This document shows positions 1 through 7,843 of a stretch of 64,000 nucleotides of DNA, piece after piece. The position numbers were made by a program, and so were the translations under genes. The first letter of the stretch is position 1. Each line of letters begins with the position of its first letter. Location: the NCBI GenBank assembly GCA_963718755.1, contig OY970376.1, positions 868,001 to 932,000 of the forward strand, in the 5' to 3' direction. The stretch comes from VRUE01 sp963718755 (lineage in GTDB: Bacteria > Actinomycetota > Thermoleophilia > Solirubrobacterales > 70-9). The notes beneath the pieces are model-generated. The model was not told the origin of the DNA. It was given only the letters and a program-made list of their open reading frames with translations, and searched no databases.

Positions 1-1
1 C

Positions 2-469
2 TCGGGCACCTACGTCCCCCTCGCCGAAGACCCGTTCGAGTGGGCGAACCACCTCTTCCTGCCCTGGGTGACCCTGGCCGTCGTCTACATCGGCCTCTAC
101 AGCAGGGTGCTGCGCTCCAACATGCTCGACGCGATGGACGAGGACTACGTGCGCACGGCCCGGGCCAAGGGGCTGGGCGAGCGCCAGGTGATGACCCGCC
201 ACGTCCTGCGCAACTCGCTGGTCCCGATAGTCACCCTCTTCGGCCTCGACTTCGGCGCCCTGCTGGGCGGCGCGATCCTCGTCGAAGCGGTCTTCAGCCT
301 CGACGGCATCGGCCTCTACACCTACGACTCGCTGCTCAACCAGGACCTGCCGCCGGTGATGACCGTGGTCCTCTTCGGCGCCTTCTTCGTCGTCCTCTTC
401 AACACCCTGGTCGACATCGCCTACGCGTATCTCGACCCGCGGGTGAAGCTGGGGGCCTCGGCGAAGTGA
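2..469 (+). CDS. Peptide ABC transporter permease, DppB/OppB type (C-terminal part)
   Basis: The gene begins before the window; about 155 C-terminal residues are visible. It is an inner-membrane permease of a binding-protein-dependent di/oligopeptide importer. The segment YVRTARAKGLGERQVMTRHV is the cytoplasmic EAA loop (ARAKG followed by a basic helix) that docks on the ATPase. Hydrophobic helices follow (VPIVTLFGLDFGALLGG, VMTVVLFGAFFVVLF), and the tail AYAYLDPRVK is typical of DppB-type permeases. Its TGA stop overlaps the GTG start of the ATPase gene (GTGA), so the two are co-translated. The substrate-binding protein and second permease should lie upstream, outside the window. Confidence 0.9.
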   Translation, partial: SGTYVPLAEDPFEWANHLFLPWVTLAVVYIGLYSRVLRSNMLDAMDEDYVRTARAKGLGERQVMTRHVLRNSLVPIVTLFGLDFGALLGGAILVEAVFSLDGIGLYTYDSLLNQDLPPVMTVVLFGAFFVVLFNTLVDIAYAYLDPRVKLGASAK

Positions 470-2121
470 GCGAGGCGCTGCTCAGCGTGGAGGATCTGCG
501 CGTCCGCTTCGCCACCGAAGAGGGCGAGGTCGAGGCGGTCGGCGGCGTCTCCTTCGAGCTCACCCCCGGCGAGGTGCTGGCGATCGTCGGCGAGTCGGGC
601 TCGGGCAAGAGCGTCACCGCGCAGACGATCCTCGGCCTCACCGACTCGCGCAACGCGCGCATCGACGGCTCGGCGCGATTCGAGGGGCACGAGCTGATCG
701 GCGCCGGCGAAGCGGAGCTGCGCAAGGTACGGGGCGCGGGGATCGCGATGATCTTCCAGGACCCGATGACCTCGCTGAACCCGGTCTACCGCGTCGGGGC
801 GCAGATCGTCGAGGCGATCCGCGCCCACCGGCCGCAGACCGGCAAGGCCGAGGCCCGCGAGCTGGCCGTCGAGCTGCTCGATTCGGTTGGCATCCCGGAT
901 CCGAACCGGCGGGTCGACGCCTACCCACACGAATTCTCTGGCGGGATGCGACAACGGGCGATGATCGCGATGGCGCTGTCGGCCGAGCCGCGGGTGCTGA
1001 TCGCCGACGAGCCGACGACCGCGCTCGACGTGACCGTGCAGGCGCAGATCCTCGAGCTGCTGCGGCGCCTGCACAGCGAACGCGACCTGGCGACGATCCT
1101 GATCACCCACGACCTCGGCGTCGTCGCCGAGGTCGCCGACCGGGTCCTCGTGATGCACGAGGGGAGGATCGTCGAGCGCGGCGGGCTCGATGAGATCTTC
1201 TACGCGCCGCAGGACCCCTACACGCGCAAGCTGCTCGATGCCGCCGTCCGGCTCGACCAGGCCCCGCCGTTGCGCCCCACCCGCGGGGAGGGCCCCCTGC
1301 TCGAGGTCACCGACCTGGTCAAGCACTTCCCGCTCAGGCGCGGCCTGCTGATCGAGCGCGAGGTCGACCGCGTGCGGGCGGTGGACGGCGTCAGCTTCAG
1401 CGTCGCCAGGGGCGAGACGCTCGGCCTCGTCGGCGAGTCGGGCAGCGGCAAGTCGACCCTCTCGCGGACCGTGCTGCAGTTGCTGGCGCCGACCTCGGGC
1501 TCGGTCCGCTTCGAGGGGCGCGAGATCGCCGGCCTCTCGCGCCGCGAGATGCGGCCGCTGCGGGCAGAGATGCAGATGGTCTTCCAGGATCCCTACGCCT
1601 CGCTCAACCCGCGCAAGCGGATCGGCCAGATCGTCGGCGAGCCCCTGCGCCTGCAGGGCGGCGCCTCGGGGGCCGAGCTGCGCGGCCAGGTTCAGGAGCT
1701 GCTCGAGCGGGTCGGCCTCCCGCCCGCCCACTACCAGCGCTACCCGCACGAGTTCTCCGGCGGGCAGCGGCAGCGGATCGGCATCGCCCGTGCCCTCGCC
1801 CTGCGGCCGAAGCTGATCGTCGCCGACGAGCCCGTCTCGGCCCTCGACGTCTCGATCCAGGCCCAGATCCTCGATCTGCTCGCCGACCTGCAGGACGACT
1901 TCGGTCTCACCTACGTCTTCATCGCCCACGACATCGGTGTCGTTCGCCACGTCTCCGACCGGATCGCGGTCATGCACGAGGGCAGGGTCGTCGAGCAGGG
2001 CCCCGCCGACCAGGTCTGCGAGCGGCCGGCCGATGCCTATACGAAGAAGCTCCTCGCCGCGGTTCCGGTTCCCGATCCGCGTGAGAGCCGCGCCCGTAGG
2101 CAGGGCGCCGTCCAGTCGTAG
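466..2121 (+). CDS. Fused double ATPase of a peptide ABC importer (DppD-DppF type)
   Basis: A 551-residue cytoplasmic ATPase with two full ABC domains in one chain, the arrangement seen in GsiA/YejF. The first domain has Walker A GESGSGKS near residue 43, signature FSGGMRQR near 157 and Walker B VLIADEP. The second has Walker A GESGSGKS near 323, signature FSGGQRQR near 430 and Walker B LIVADEP. Each ends with the C-terminal extension typical of oligopeptide ATPases (DPYTRKLL and DAYTKKLL). The GTG start at 466 was chosen because it overlaps the permease stop; the frame is open further upstream but there it only shadows the permease. It powers peptide uptake with the upstream permease. Confidence 0.92.
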   Translation: MSEALLSVEDLRVRFATEEGEVEAVGGVSFELTPGEVLAIVGESGSGKSVTAQTILGLTDSRNARIDGSARFEGHELIGAGEAELRKVRGAGIAMIFQDPMTSLNPVYRVGAQIVEAIRAHRPQTGKAEARELAVELLDSVGIPDPNRRVDAYPHEFSGGMRQRAMIAMALSAEPRVLIADEPTTALDVTVQAQILELLRRLHSERDLATILITHDLGVVAEVADRVLVMHEGRIVERGGLDEIFYAPQDPYTRKLLDAAVRLDQAPPLRPTRGEGPLLEVTDLVKHFPLRRGLLIEREVDRVRAVDGVSFSVARGETLGLVGESGSGKSTLSRTVLQLLAPTSGSVRFEGREIAGLSRREMRPLRAEMQMVFQDPYASLNPRKRIGQIVGEPLRLQGGASGAELRGQVQELLERVGLPPAHYQRYPHEFSGGQRQRIGIARALALRPKLIVADEPVSALDVSIQAQILDLLADLQDDFGLTYVFIAHDIGVVRHVSDRIAVMHEGRVVEQGPADQVCERPADAYTKKLLAAVPVPDPRESRARRQGAVQS

Positions 2122-2156
2122 GCGCAGTTGGTCCGACACCCGGCAAACTGTCTGGC

Positions 2157-3104
2157 GTGGCGCTGCCGCTCCAACCGCCGATCAAGCCGCAGCTGGCGCT
2201 GACCCGCAAACAGCTGCCCGAAGGAGAGGAGTGGGCCTACGAGCAGAAGCTCGACGGGTTCCGCGCGATTATCTTCGTCGACGGCGAGGGCGCCTACATC
2301 CAGTCGCGAGGGGGCAAAGACCTCACCCGCTACTTCCCCGAGCTGAGCTTCGCCCCAGGCCGTTACGTGCTCGACGGCGAGCTGGTCATCCGCGACGCCG
2401 ACGGCAACCTCGAATTCGACGCCCTGCAGGAACGAATCCACCCTGCGGCGTCGCGGATCGCCCTGCTGTCCAAGGAGATCCCAGCCGACTACATCGCCTT
2501 CGACCTGCTGGCGGAGAACGACGAGGCTCTGCTTGGGGTGCAGTTTGGGGAGCGCCGCGACCGGCTCGACGTCCTGGCGGAGCGAACCGGGGTCGAGACG
2601 AGCAAGCTGAGCGGGGATCCCGAGCAGGCCGAGCAGTGGCTACGCAGGACCGAGGGAACGATGGCCAAGCAGCTCGATGCGGTCTACCTCCCCGGCAAGC
2701 GCAAAGGGATGGCCAAGGTCAAGCGCGAGCGCGAGATCGATTGCGTCGTCATGGGCTGGCGTCCGGGCAAAGAGGAGGGCACGGTCGGCTCGCTCATCCT
2801 CGGCCTCTACGACGGCGACGATCTGCGCTCAGTCGGCCACATCTCCGGCTTCAGCATGTCGGCGAAACGGGCGATGCGGGAGATGCTGGCGCCGCTCGAG
2901 ACGGGTGACAGCGGGACGGCTGAGCCGAGTCGCTGGACCGGAGGGCGGGATCTGGAGTGGGTGGCGCTGCGGCCGGAGCTCGTGATCGAAGTGGGCTATG
3001 ACCATGCCGCGTCGGGACGGATTCGGCATGGGGCCAGGTTCAAACGCTTCAGGGATGACAAAGACCCACGCGAGTGCACCTTCGACCTGCTCGACGAAGG
3101 GTGA
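2157..3104 (+). CDS. ATP-dependent DNA ligase (LigC/LigD ligase-domain type)
   Basis: 315 residues with the minimal ATP-dependent ligase layout. The adenylation domain carries motif I EQKLDGFR, with K31 as the lysine adenylated by ATP. Motif III (DYIAFDLL), motif IV-like TMAKQLDAVY and motif V around AKVKREREIDCVVMG follow. The C-terminal OB domain ends RHGARFKRFRDDKDP, the motif VI region. It seals nicks; stand-alone enzymes of this size in actinobacteria are linked to base-excision repair or NHEJ, but no Ku gene is in view. A GTG start lies 35 bp after the ABC ATPase stop. It converges on the radical SAM gene. Confidence 0.88.
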   Translation: MALPLQPPIKPQLALTRKQLPEGEEWAYEQKLDGFRAIIFVDGEGAYIQSRGGKDLTRYFPELSFAPGRYVLDGELVIRDADGNLEFDALQERIHPAASRIALLSKEIPADYIAFDLLAENDEALLGVQFGERRDRLDVLAERTGVETSKLSGDPEQAEQWLRRTEGTMAKQLDAVYLPGKRKGMAKVKREREIDCVVMGWRPGKEEGTVGSLILGLYDGDDLRSVGHISGFSMSAKRAMREMLAPLETGDSGTAEPSRWTGGRDLEWVALRPELVIEVGYDHAASGRIRHGARFKRFRDDKDPRECTFDLLDEG

Positions 3105-3111
3105 GCGTTTA

Positions 3112-3236
3112 GGGGAGTCGCCGGGGGTGTCCACCCGCGCGCTGGGTTTCCGCTTGTGGCGGTGGACTTCTCTCGTTGAGCTGGTGGGCGGAAACAGGAC
3201 GCCGCGCACGGGTGGACACCCCCGACACCTCCCCAT
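3112..3236. repeat. Long imperfect inverted repeat in a convergent gap
   Basis: Arms run about 3112-3150 and 3190-3236, with a perfect 16-bp core at 3122-3137 (CGGGGGTGTCCACCCG) and its complement at 3209-3224. Matching GGGGAG blocks lie outside the core and related TTTCCGC/GCGGAAA blocks inside. It sits between the convergent ligase and radical SAM genes and could fold into a long stem that terminates transcription from both sides. No obvious U-tract follows. Confidence 0.7.
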
Positions 3237-3252
3237 CGTCAGCTTCTGTTGC

Positions 3253-4239
3253 TCAGAACAGCTTGTCTTGGACGGGAGCAATTGGAGGCGGCTGCGGGTT
3301 CCCCCGCATGCGACGACCTCTTCCCCAGCCTCGCACTGCTCGGGTGGCGCGCTTGCGTTGCTCCGGGCGCATGTTCGCCCGCCCATTCGCATAGAGCTTC
3401 TCGTAGCGAGGTAAGAGATCCGGGCGTTTGCTCTCCAGCCAAGCGAAGAAAACGTCGCGGACCTCGTCGCGCAGGTGCAGAGCGACGCCGCCGAGAAAGC
3501 TCGCGTTTGCTTCTTTCGCGCGGTCGATGATCGGCTGGACCTGCTCGGGATCGTCGTTGATGCCGGGCATCAGCGGCGCGATCAGGACTCCGGAGTCGAT
3601 GCCGCGGCTGCGCAGCTCGGCTACCGCGTCCAGGCGGGCTGATGGGCTGGGCGTGTGGGGCTCGGTGGCTCGCCAGGCGTCCTCGTCGAGGGTCGGGATC
3701 GAGAGATTGACCGAGACCGGTAGGTGCTTTGCCATTTGCTCGAAGAGGTCGATGTCGCGCAGGAGCAGGGGCGACTTGGTCAGGACCGAGACGGGGGTTT
3801 TCGCCTCCTCGAGAGCCTTGAGGATCGCCGGCATGAACCGGTAGCGGCTCTCAACCCACTGGTAGGGATCGGTGTTCGTCCCCAGGGCGACCAGGTCGCG
3901 CTTCCAGCCCGGCCGCGCCAGCTCCGCCCGCAGCAGCTCCGGCAGGTTGACCTTGACCACGATCTCCCGCTCGAAGTCCCGCCCGGCGTTGAAGTCCAAA
4001 AAGGTATGAGTCCTGCGGGCGAAGCAATAGGAGCAGGCATGACTGCATCCCCTAAAAGCATTGACCGTCCAGCTGAAGCCGTAGCGCCCCCCGGGAACGT
4101 GGTTCAGCGCCGATCGCGCCCGCACCTCGTGGAAGTTGATCCCCATCGCCTCCGGGGCATCGAAGGTGCGGACCACCGTGCCATCGCCGACCCCCGGCAA
4201 CCGCATGTCGTTCTCGACTCGCTGCTCATCCCAGCGCAT
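3253..4239 (-). CDS. Rv2578c-family radical SAM protein (SplB-like, COG1533 type)
   Basis: About 328 residues. The radical SAM cluster motif CxxxCxxC is C65, C69, C72 (RGCSHACSYCFAR), which binds a 4Fe-4S cluster and SAM. VALGTNTDPYQ and VLTKSPLLLRD match conserved blocks of the mycobacterial Rv2578c family, grouped with spore-photoproduct-lyase-like 'DNA repair photolyases'. The actual reaction is unknown. I chose the ATG at 4239 because homologues as I remember them begin MRW; an in-frame ATG at 4257 would add MRTYVR. Both starts lie in a perfect LexA-type palindrome, suggesting SOS control and possibly leaderless transcription. Confidence 0.87.
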   Translation of the reverse strand: MRWDEQRVENDMRLPGVGDGTVVRTFDAPEAMGINFHEVRARSALNHVPGGRYGFSWTVNAFRGCSHACSYCFARRTHTFLDFNAGRDFEREIVVKVNLPELLRAELARPGWKRDLVALGTNTDPYQWVESRYRFMPAILKALEEAKTPVSVLTKSPLLLRDIDLFEQMAKHLPVSVNLSIPTLDEDAWRATEPHTPSPSARLDAVAELRSRGIDSGVLIAPLMPGINDDPEQVQPIIDRAKEANASFLGGVALHLRDEVRDVFFAWLESKRPDLLPRYEKLYANGRANMRPEQRKRATRAVRGWGRGRRMRGNPQPPPIAPVQDKLF

Positions 4240-4257
4240 GCGAACATATGTTCGCAT
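4238..4257. promoter_or_regulatory. LexA (SOS) box, perfect palindrome
   Basis: A 20-bp perfect palindrome with core CGAACATATGTTCG, which matches the Gram-positive/mycobacterial LexA consensus CGAAC-N4-GTTCG exactly. It overlaps the start region of the minus-strand radical SAM gene and lies directly upstream of a small plus-strand transcript-like segment (4269-4479). Binding could repress either or both directions until DNA damage. Confidence 0.8.
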
Positions 4258-4268
4258 AGAATGTTGCG

Positions 4269-4388
4269 GTGATCAATCGAGTTGCCATAGCCCCTCCTTC
4301 AGACCCAGCGACCAGCAGCGGCCTGGAGAAAGGAGGTGGATATGAGCTTGCATTGATCATGCTCCTGCTGATCCTTCGGGTGATGTAG
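4269..4388 (+). CDS. Candidate small ORF or leader peptide(s) with an exceptionally strong RBS
   Basis: A GTG-initiated frame encodes 39 residues ending in a hydrophobic LALIMLLLILRVM. Inside it, AGAAAGGAGGTG at 4328-4339 matches the expected 16S anti-Shine-Dalgarno tail over 12 nt. It sits just before ATG 4343, which opens the four-codon frame MSLH; that frame stops two bases before ATG 4359 (MLLLILRVM, same frame as the 39-mer). The upstream CCTCCTT at 4293-4299 can pair with the AAGGAGG. The Leu/Ile-rich short peptide followed by a GC hairpin and a terminator resembles a branched-chain amino-acid attenuator, but no biosynthetic gene follows. Which frame is translated is uncertain. Confidence 0.35.
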   Translation: MINRVAIAPPSDPATSSGLEKGGGYELALIMLLLILRVM

Positions 4389-4453
4389 GCAGGAGGCGCC
4401 GGGTGGGGTCCGCCCTGCCCGGCGCGCTTAGTCAGTGGCTCACGCACGTACTG

Positions 4454-4479
4454 AAAAGGCCCGGTTTCCCGGGCCTTTT
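4454..4479. terminator. Intrinsic terminator, bidirectional shape
   Basis: An 11-bp perfect stem (AAAAGGCCCGG, 4454-4464) pairs with CCGGGCCTTTT (4469-4479) around a 4-nt loop, giving a U-tract on the plus strand and A/T flanks on both sides. It ends the small transcript from about 4260 and could also stop the minus-strand gene whose stop is at 4533. A second GC hairpin lies just upstream at about 4397-4425 (GCGCCGGG/CCCGGCGC). Confidence 0.8.
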
Positions 4480-4532
4480 CATGGCAGAACTCGCATTGAT
4501 CGCGTAAAAGGATAGCCGCAGGCGCGCACCCT

Positions 4533-5021
4533 CTAGATGCTGGAGCCGGTCTCGTCTCGCTTGAACTGCTCGAGCTGATCCAGCGCTTTGGCGCGTGCTT
4601 TCCTTCGCAGCGGCGGCAGCAGGGCGACCAGGTGGCCGCTTGGCCCCAGCGCCTGCTTGGCCCAGGCGCGGAAGTCGAAATCGTCGACGTGGTCGGCGAT
4701 CAGACCGTCCCCGGAGAATCGGAACTTGGCCTGGATGTCGTTGACCACGGAGCGCCCGGTCGAGAAGGTGTAGCGGGCGATCCAGTGGGCCGAGCCGGTC
4801 TCACCGTCGGCCTCGTGCTCGTGCAGCTCGATCTTCAGGTCGGTGGCGCGGCTGGTCAGCATGCGCCACATCGCGCCGACGTCTGGGCCGTGCAGATCGC
4901 CGAAGGCCGGATCGCGAAAGTGGGCGTCGGGCGCGTAGCAAGCGGTCATCGCGGCGCCGTTGCATTGGCCGAACGCCGCGTAGAAGCGCTCGATCGTCTC
5001 CCGGGTTGCCTCGCCTCCCAT
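4533..5021 (-). CDS. NTF2/SnoaL-like family protein
   Basis: About 162 residues from the ATG at 5021 (GGEATRETIERFYAAFG). An in-frame ATG at 5099 would add 26 residues unlike the family. It shows the SnoaL/NTF2 cone-fold pattern: a helix ETIERFYAAFGQCNGAAM, CYAPDAHFRDPAFGDLHG, then strands IELHEHEADGETGSAHWIARY and NDIQAKFRFSGDGLIADHVDDFD. Members are small cyclases, isomerases or binding proteins, and no substrate can be assigned. The gene stands alone, ending next to the terminator at 4454-4479. Confidence 0.7.
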   Translation of the reverse strand: MGGEATRETIERFYAAFGQCNGAAMTACYAPDAHFRDPAFGDLHGPDVGAMWRMLTSRATDLKIELHEHEADGETGSAHWIARYTFSTGRSVVNDIQAKFRFSGDGLIADHVDDFDFRAWAKQALGPSGHLVALLPPLRRKARAKALDQLEQFKRDETGSSI

Positions 5022-5209
5022 CGGGGACAACTTACCCGCGATCGCCTCGAAAGGCGCAGAAGCAGGAAAAGGCGCCGCCCACCCAGCCGGCAGGTTCATG
5101 CGGAAATGTCTATCCGATCAGGCAATCCAGGCTCATGGAGCAATACCACTGTGCTACGAACAGGGAGTCCAATGGCAATGAGGAGAGCGCATAGCTTCAA
5201 GGAGATGGA

Positions 5210-5401
5210 GTGGCAGGCCAAAACCCGCTGCCCCAGCTTCGCCACATAAGGGACGAAATCCGCCGCACCGAAAAGCTGCACCCCAAGCGCAACCGGCTGA
5301 TCCTCGAAGCGGTCGAGCAGGGGCACACGCAGCAGGAAATCGCAAAAGCGGCGGGCCTCTCCCAGGCTCGCATCCACCAGATAGTTATCAGCGACTTATA
5401 G
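5210..5401 (+). CDS. Small helix-turn-helix protein
   Basis: 63 residues starting at GTG 5210 behind AAGGAGATGG. The C-terminal half, RLILEAVEQGHTQQEIAKAAGLSQARIHQIVI, is a clear HTH of the sigma-region-4/homeodomain-like type. The N-terminus is charged. It is probably a small DNA-binding regulator. It lies alone between two minus-strand genes; no target can be named. Confidence 0.6.
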   Translation: MAGQNPLPQLRHIRDEIRRTEKLHPKRNRLILEAVEQGHTQQEIAKAAGLSQARIHQIVISDL

Positions 5402-5445
5402 GCAGCAATTGGGCGCACTGGGGAGTTCGCCCAATCCGCAAACCG

Positions 5446-5934
5446 CTACGACAGCTTGCCGGCGATCACGTAGCGCAGCACGGCGACGACCTGCTCGGGC
5501 GTGCGAGCGGTGCCCTGCGCAGCACGATCGACCTCCTTCAAGGCGTGGTCGAGCTCGGCGTCGTGCAGGGTGACGTAGGGCTTTCCCAGTGCGGCGGCGT
5601 AGCCGGCGTCGAAGGCCGCGTTCCACTGACGGTATTTGTCGCCGAAGCGGACGACGACCACGTCGGCGTCGCGGATCAGGGTTTGGGTGCGGATCGCATT
5701 GACTCCGGCGCCCATGTGATCGCGCCAGAACGGCTCGCTCTCCTCCCCCAAGGTGGCGACGCCGGCGTCATCCGAGGCGGCGTGGTCGGTGACCGGCGCC
5801 GAAAACGAAACCGGCAGCCCGGCCTCCCGAACGCCCTCTTCAATCCGCTCCCGCCAGTCAGAGTGAATCTCCCCAGCTAGGTAGACCCGCCAGCGCCGGT
5901 CGGGAGGGGCGGTCACGTCTCCCGAAACACTCAA
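5446..5934 (-). CDS. YtoQ family protein
   Basis: 162 residues. RVYLAGEIHSDWRERIEEGV, DDAGVATLGEESEPFWRDHMGAGVNAIRT, DADVVVVRFGDKYRQWNAAFDAGYAAALGKPYVTLH and the C-terminal tail are characteristic of the YtoQ family, which resembles nucleoside 2-deoxyribosyltransferases in fold. The activity is not established. The family body starts at about residue 14 (WRVYLAGEIH); the residues before it are encoded by an inverted repeat (5902-5979) spanning the junction with dcd. Start candidates are TTG 5934, overlapping the dcd TGA, or GTG 5916 behind GGGAG. The context suggests nucleotide metabolism. Confidence 0.82.
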   Translation of the reverse strand: MSVSGDVTAPPDRRWRVYLAGEIHSDWRERIEEGVREAGLPVSFSAPVTDHAASDDAGVATLGEESEPFWRDHMGAGVNAIRTQTLIRDADVVVVRFGDKYRQWNAAFDAGYAAALGKPYVTLHDAELDHALKEVDRAAQGTARTPEQVVAVLRYVIAGKLS

Positions 5935-5979
5935 GCGAGGCTCCCGCCGAGCGTTTCGGGAGACGTGACCGCCCCTCCC
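5902..5979. repeat. 27-bp perfect inverted repeat across the dcd/ytoQ junction
   Basis: The arm 5902-5928 (begins GGGAGGGGCGGTCACG) is the exact reverse complement of 5953-5979, separated by 24 nt. It encodes the last residues of Dcd (GAVTSPETLGGSLA) and the first of YtoQ (SVSGDVTAPP), and contains the stop and start codons between them. It looks like an inserted hairpin element and could modulate translation coupling in the mRNA. Confidence 0.85.
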
Positions 5980-7154
5980 CCGCTGGCCTGCTCCTCGAAA
6001 TGCTTGCTCAGCATCGTCACCTGACCCTGGTAATTGGAGCCAAGCCCTTCGCCGTAGAGGCGCTCCGCCGGGGCGTTGGTGCGCTCCAGCGCCAACTTGC
6101 AGACCGGCTGGCGGTGCTCGACCATGAAGGAGACGTCGCGCGCGCGCACCTCGAGCGCGGCGCGACTGCCGTGGCGGCCGCCGACCGGGTCGTAGCCAAA
6201 ACCGGGATCGAAGAAGCCGGCGTAGTGGGTGCGAAGCTCACCCGCGGTCGGGTCGTAGGCCATCATCTCGGCAGCGATCTGAGGCGGGATGCAGACCCCC
6301 TCGGCGGAAAGCAGCAGGTAGAAGATCTCGGGCTCGAGCACGATCTTTCCGCCTGGCTCGGGGTACACCGGGTCCCAGTAGTCGGTCCAGCGGTAGGCGC
6401 GGATGCGGGAGAGGTCGATCGGCAGGCTGTTCTTCTTTGCCCGGTAACCGACGATCCGATCGCTGGGACCGGAGAGGTCGACGCTGAGGAAGAGGCCCTC
6501 GGCCAGTGCCAGCTCCGACTCACGCAGCGCGTGCGAGTCGAGGTAGAGCAGGGGGAACTCGGCCTGCAGGGCGCGAATCTCAGTATCGCTCAGCCGCACG
6601 TCGCCACGCGCCAGCCGCAGCTGGTTCAGCGAGAGCCCGCTCTGCACCTGAATCGCGAAGGAGCGCGGCACCACCTCGAGGTAGAGACGGCCGTGGTAGC
6701 CGGGGCGGATCTCGTCGAAGCGGTGGTGACGATCGGTCAGCACCCGGGTAAACACGTCCAGCCGCCCGGTCGAGCTCTTCGGGTTGGCCTTGGCACGTAC
6801 GTCGCCGGGCAGCGCCAGTTCCTCGATCAGCGGCACCAGGTAAGGGCGGTCGCGCTCGAGCACGGCGCCATCGCGGAGATCGACTTTTTGGAAGGCAAGG
6901 CCCTCGATCTTCTCCTCGACGGTCGAGTCGACATCGGGCAGGAAGCTGCAGCGCAGCGCCCAGGCGAAGTCGCCGAGGCGCAAATCGATGCTCGCCGGCT
7001 GAACGGCCTCAGGCCGGATCCGGTAGTCGCCCGAGCCGATCCATTCGGCGGCGATCGCCTCGCTCAGGCCTTGTGAGGGCAGAACCCCGGCCACCGTACC
7101 GCCGCGCGGCTCGGTCGCGGCGCCCCCCGCGGCTTCACTGGCTTCGCTCGTCAT
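5931..7154 (-). CDS. dcd: 2'-deoxycytidine 5'-triphosphate deaminase, duplicated Dcd type
   Basis: 407 residues, about twice the length of the single-domain enzyme, with two DCD/dUTPase-like halves. The first carries VRAKANPKSSTGRLDVFTRV, the SSxGR substrate motif. The second carries HYAGFFDPGFGYD and EGLGSNYQGQVT. It deaminates dCTP to dUTP for dTTP synthesis; the long form is known from alphaproteobacteria and some actinobacteria. Its start overlaps the TetR stop upstream (ATGA) and its stop overlaps the ytoQ start (TTGA), so the three form one operon. The final 15 residues come from the inverted repeat and are probably not part of the fold. Confidence 0.88.
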   Translation of the reverse strand: MTSEASEAAGGAATEPRGGTVAGVLPSQGLSEAIAAEWIGSGDYRIRPEAVQPASIDLRLGDFAWALRCSFLPDVDSTVEEKIEGLAFQKVDLRDGAVLERDRPYLVPLIEELALPGDVRAKANPKSSTGRLDVFTRVLTDRHHRFDEIRPGYHGRLYLEVVPRSFAIQVQSGLSLNQLRLARGDVRLSDTEIRALQAEFPLLYLDSHALRESELALAEGLFLSVDLSGPSDRIVGYRAKKNSLPIDLSRIRAYRWTDYWDPVYPEPGGKIVLEPEIFYLLLSAEGVCIPPQIAAEMMAYDPTAGELRTHYAGFFDPGFGYDPVGGRHGSRAALEVRARDVSFMVEHRQPVCKLALERTNAPAERLYGEGLGSNYQGQVTMLSKHFEEQASGGGAVTSPETLGGSLA

Positions 7155-7789
7155 CTAGCGGAGATTATGCGGCGCGCCTCGGCGACCCCGAGGTAAGGAG
7201 TCAGCGCAAACTCGGCAAGTTCCGGGAAGAATCGGCGCAGGTAGCTCGTTTCGCCGGCCAGTACCCGGCGACCGAGCAGCGATGCGATGCCACCCACCAC
7301 TGCCTCATCCGCCGCCTCCGGGGCACGTCCGGCACTCGTCCCCGGGGGTGCGCCGTCGCGCAGGTAGGGGACGAAGCTCGCCACCGCACCCTGAAAGCGC
7401 CCGTATATCCCGGGCCCCGCGCGCAGGCCCTCCACCAACAGCAGGTTCGCCAGCCCCGGCTCGGCGGCCAACCCGCGCAGGGCCGCGCCGAGCCCGGCAC
7501 AGACGCCGTCGGCCCACTCGTCCTCGCCCGCGCAGGCACAGACGACGTCGGCGCGCAGGCGCTCGACAGCCTCGTCGTAGGCGGAGAGGAAGCACTCGTC
7601 CTTGCTGCCGAAGTGCTGGTAGAAGTCGCTCTTGGAGACCCCTGCCTTACCGCTGATCGCGGAAACGGTCGTGCCGTCGTACCCGTATTCCTCGAGCGAG
7701 CCGGCGATCGCGGCCAAAAGCCGCCCGCGCTGGTTTTCCGCGATGAACTCGCGCGACAGGCCGTGGCGACCACGTGGCAGCGGCTTCAT
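7151..7789 (-). CDS. TetR family transcriptional regulator
   Basis: 212 residues. The N-terminal HTH is LLAAIAGSLEEYGYDGTTVSAISGKAGVSKSDFYQHFGSKDECFLSAYDEA, the standard TetR DNA-binding domain at about residues 25-70. The C-terminal ligand-binding domain is helical. It is translationally coupled to dcd (ATGA) and may control it. It shares the opening LSREFIAE..R with the next TetR gene, so the two look like duplicates. Confidence 0.88.
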   Translation of the reverse strand: MKPLPRGRHGLSREFIAENQRGRLLAAIAGSLEEYGYDGTTVSAISGKAGVSKSDFYQHFGSKDECFLSAYDEAVERLRADVVCACAGEDEWADGVCAGLGAALRGLAAEPGLANLLLVEGLRAGPGIYGRFQGAVASFVPYLRDGAPPGTSAGRAPEAADEAVVGGIASLLGRRVLAGETSYLRRFFPELAEFALTPYLGVAEARRIISAR

Positions 7790-7843
7790 GCAGTACTAAA
7801 GTCTGCCACTGCTAAGCGCTTCTCGTCTGCTGGCTCGGCCTCG

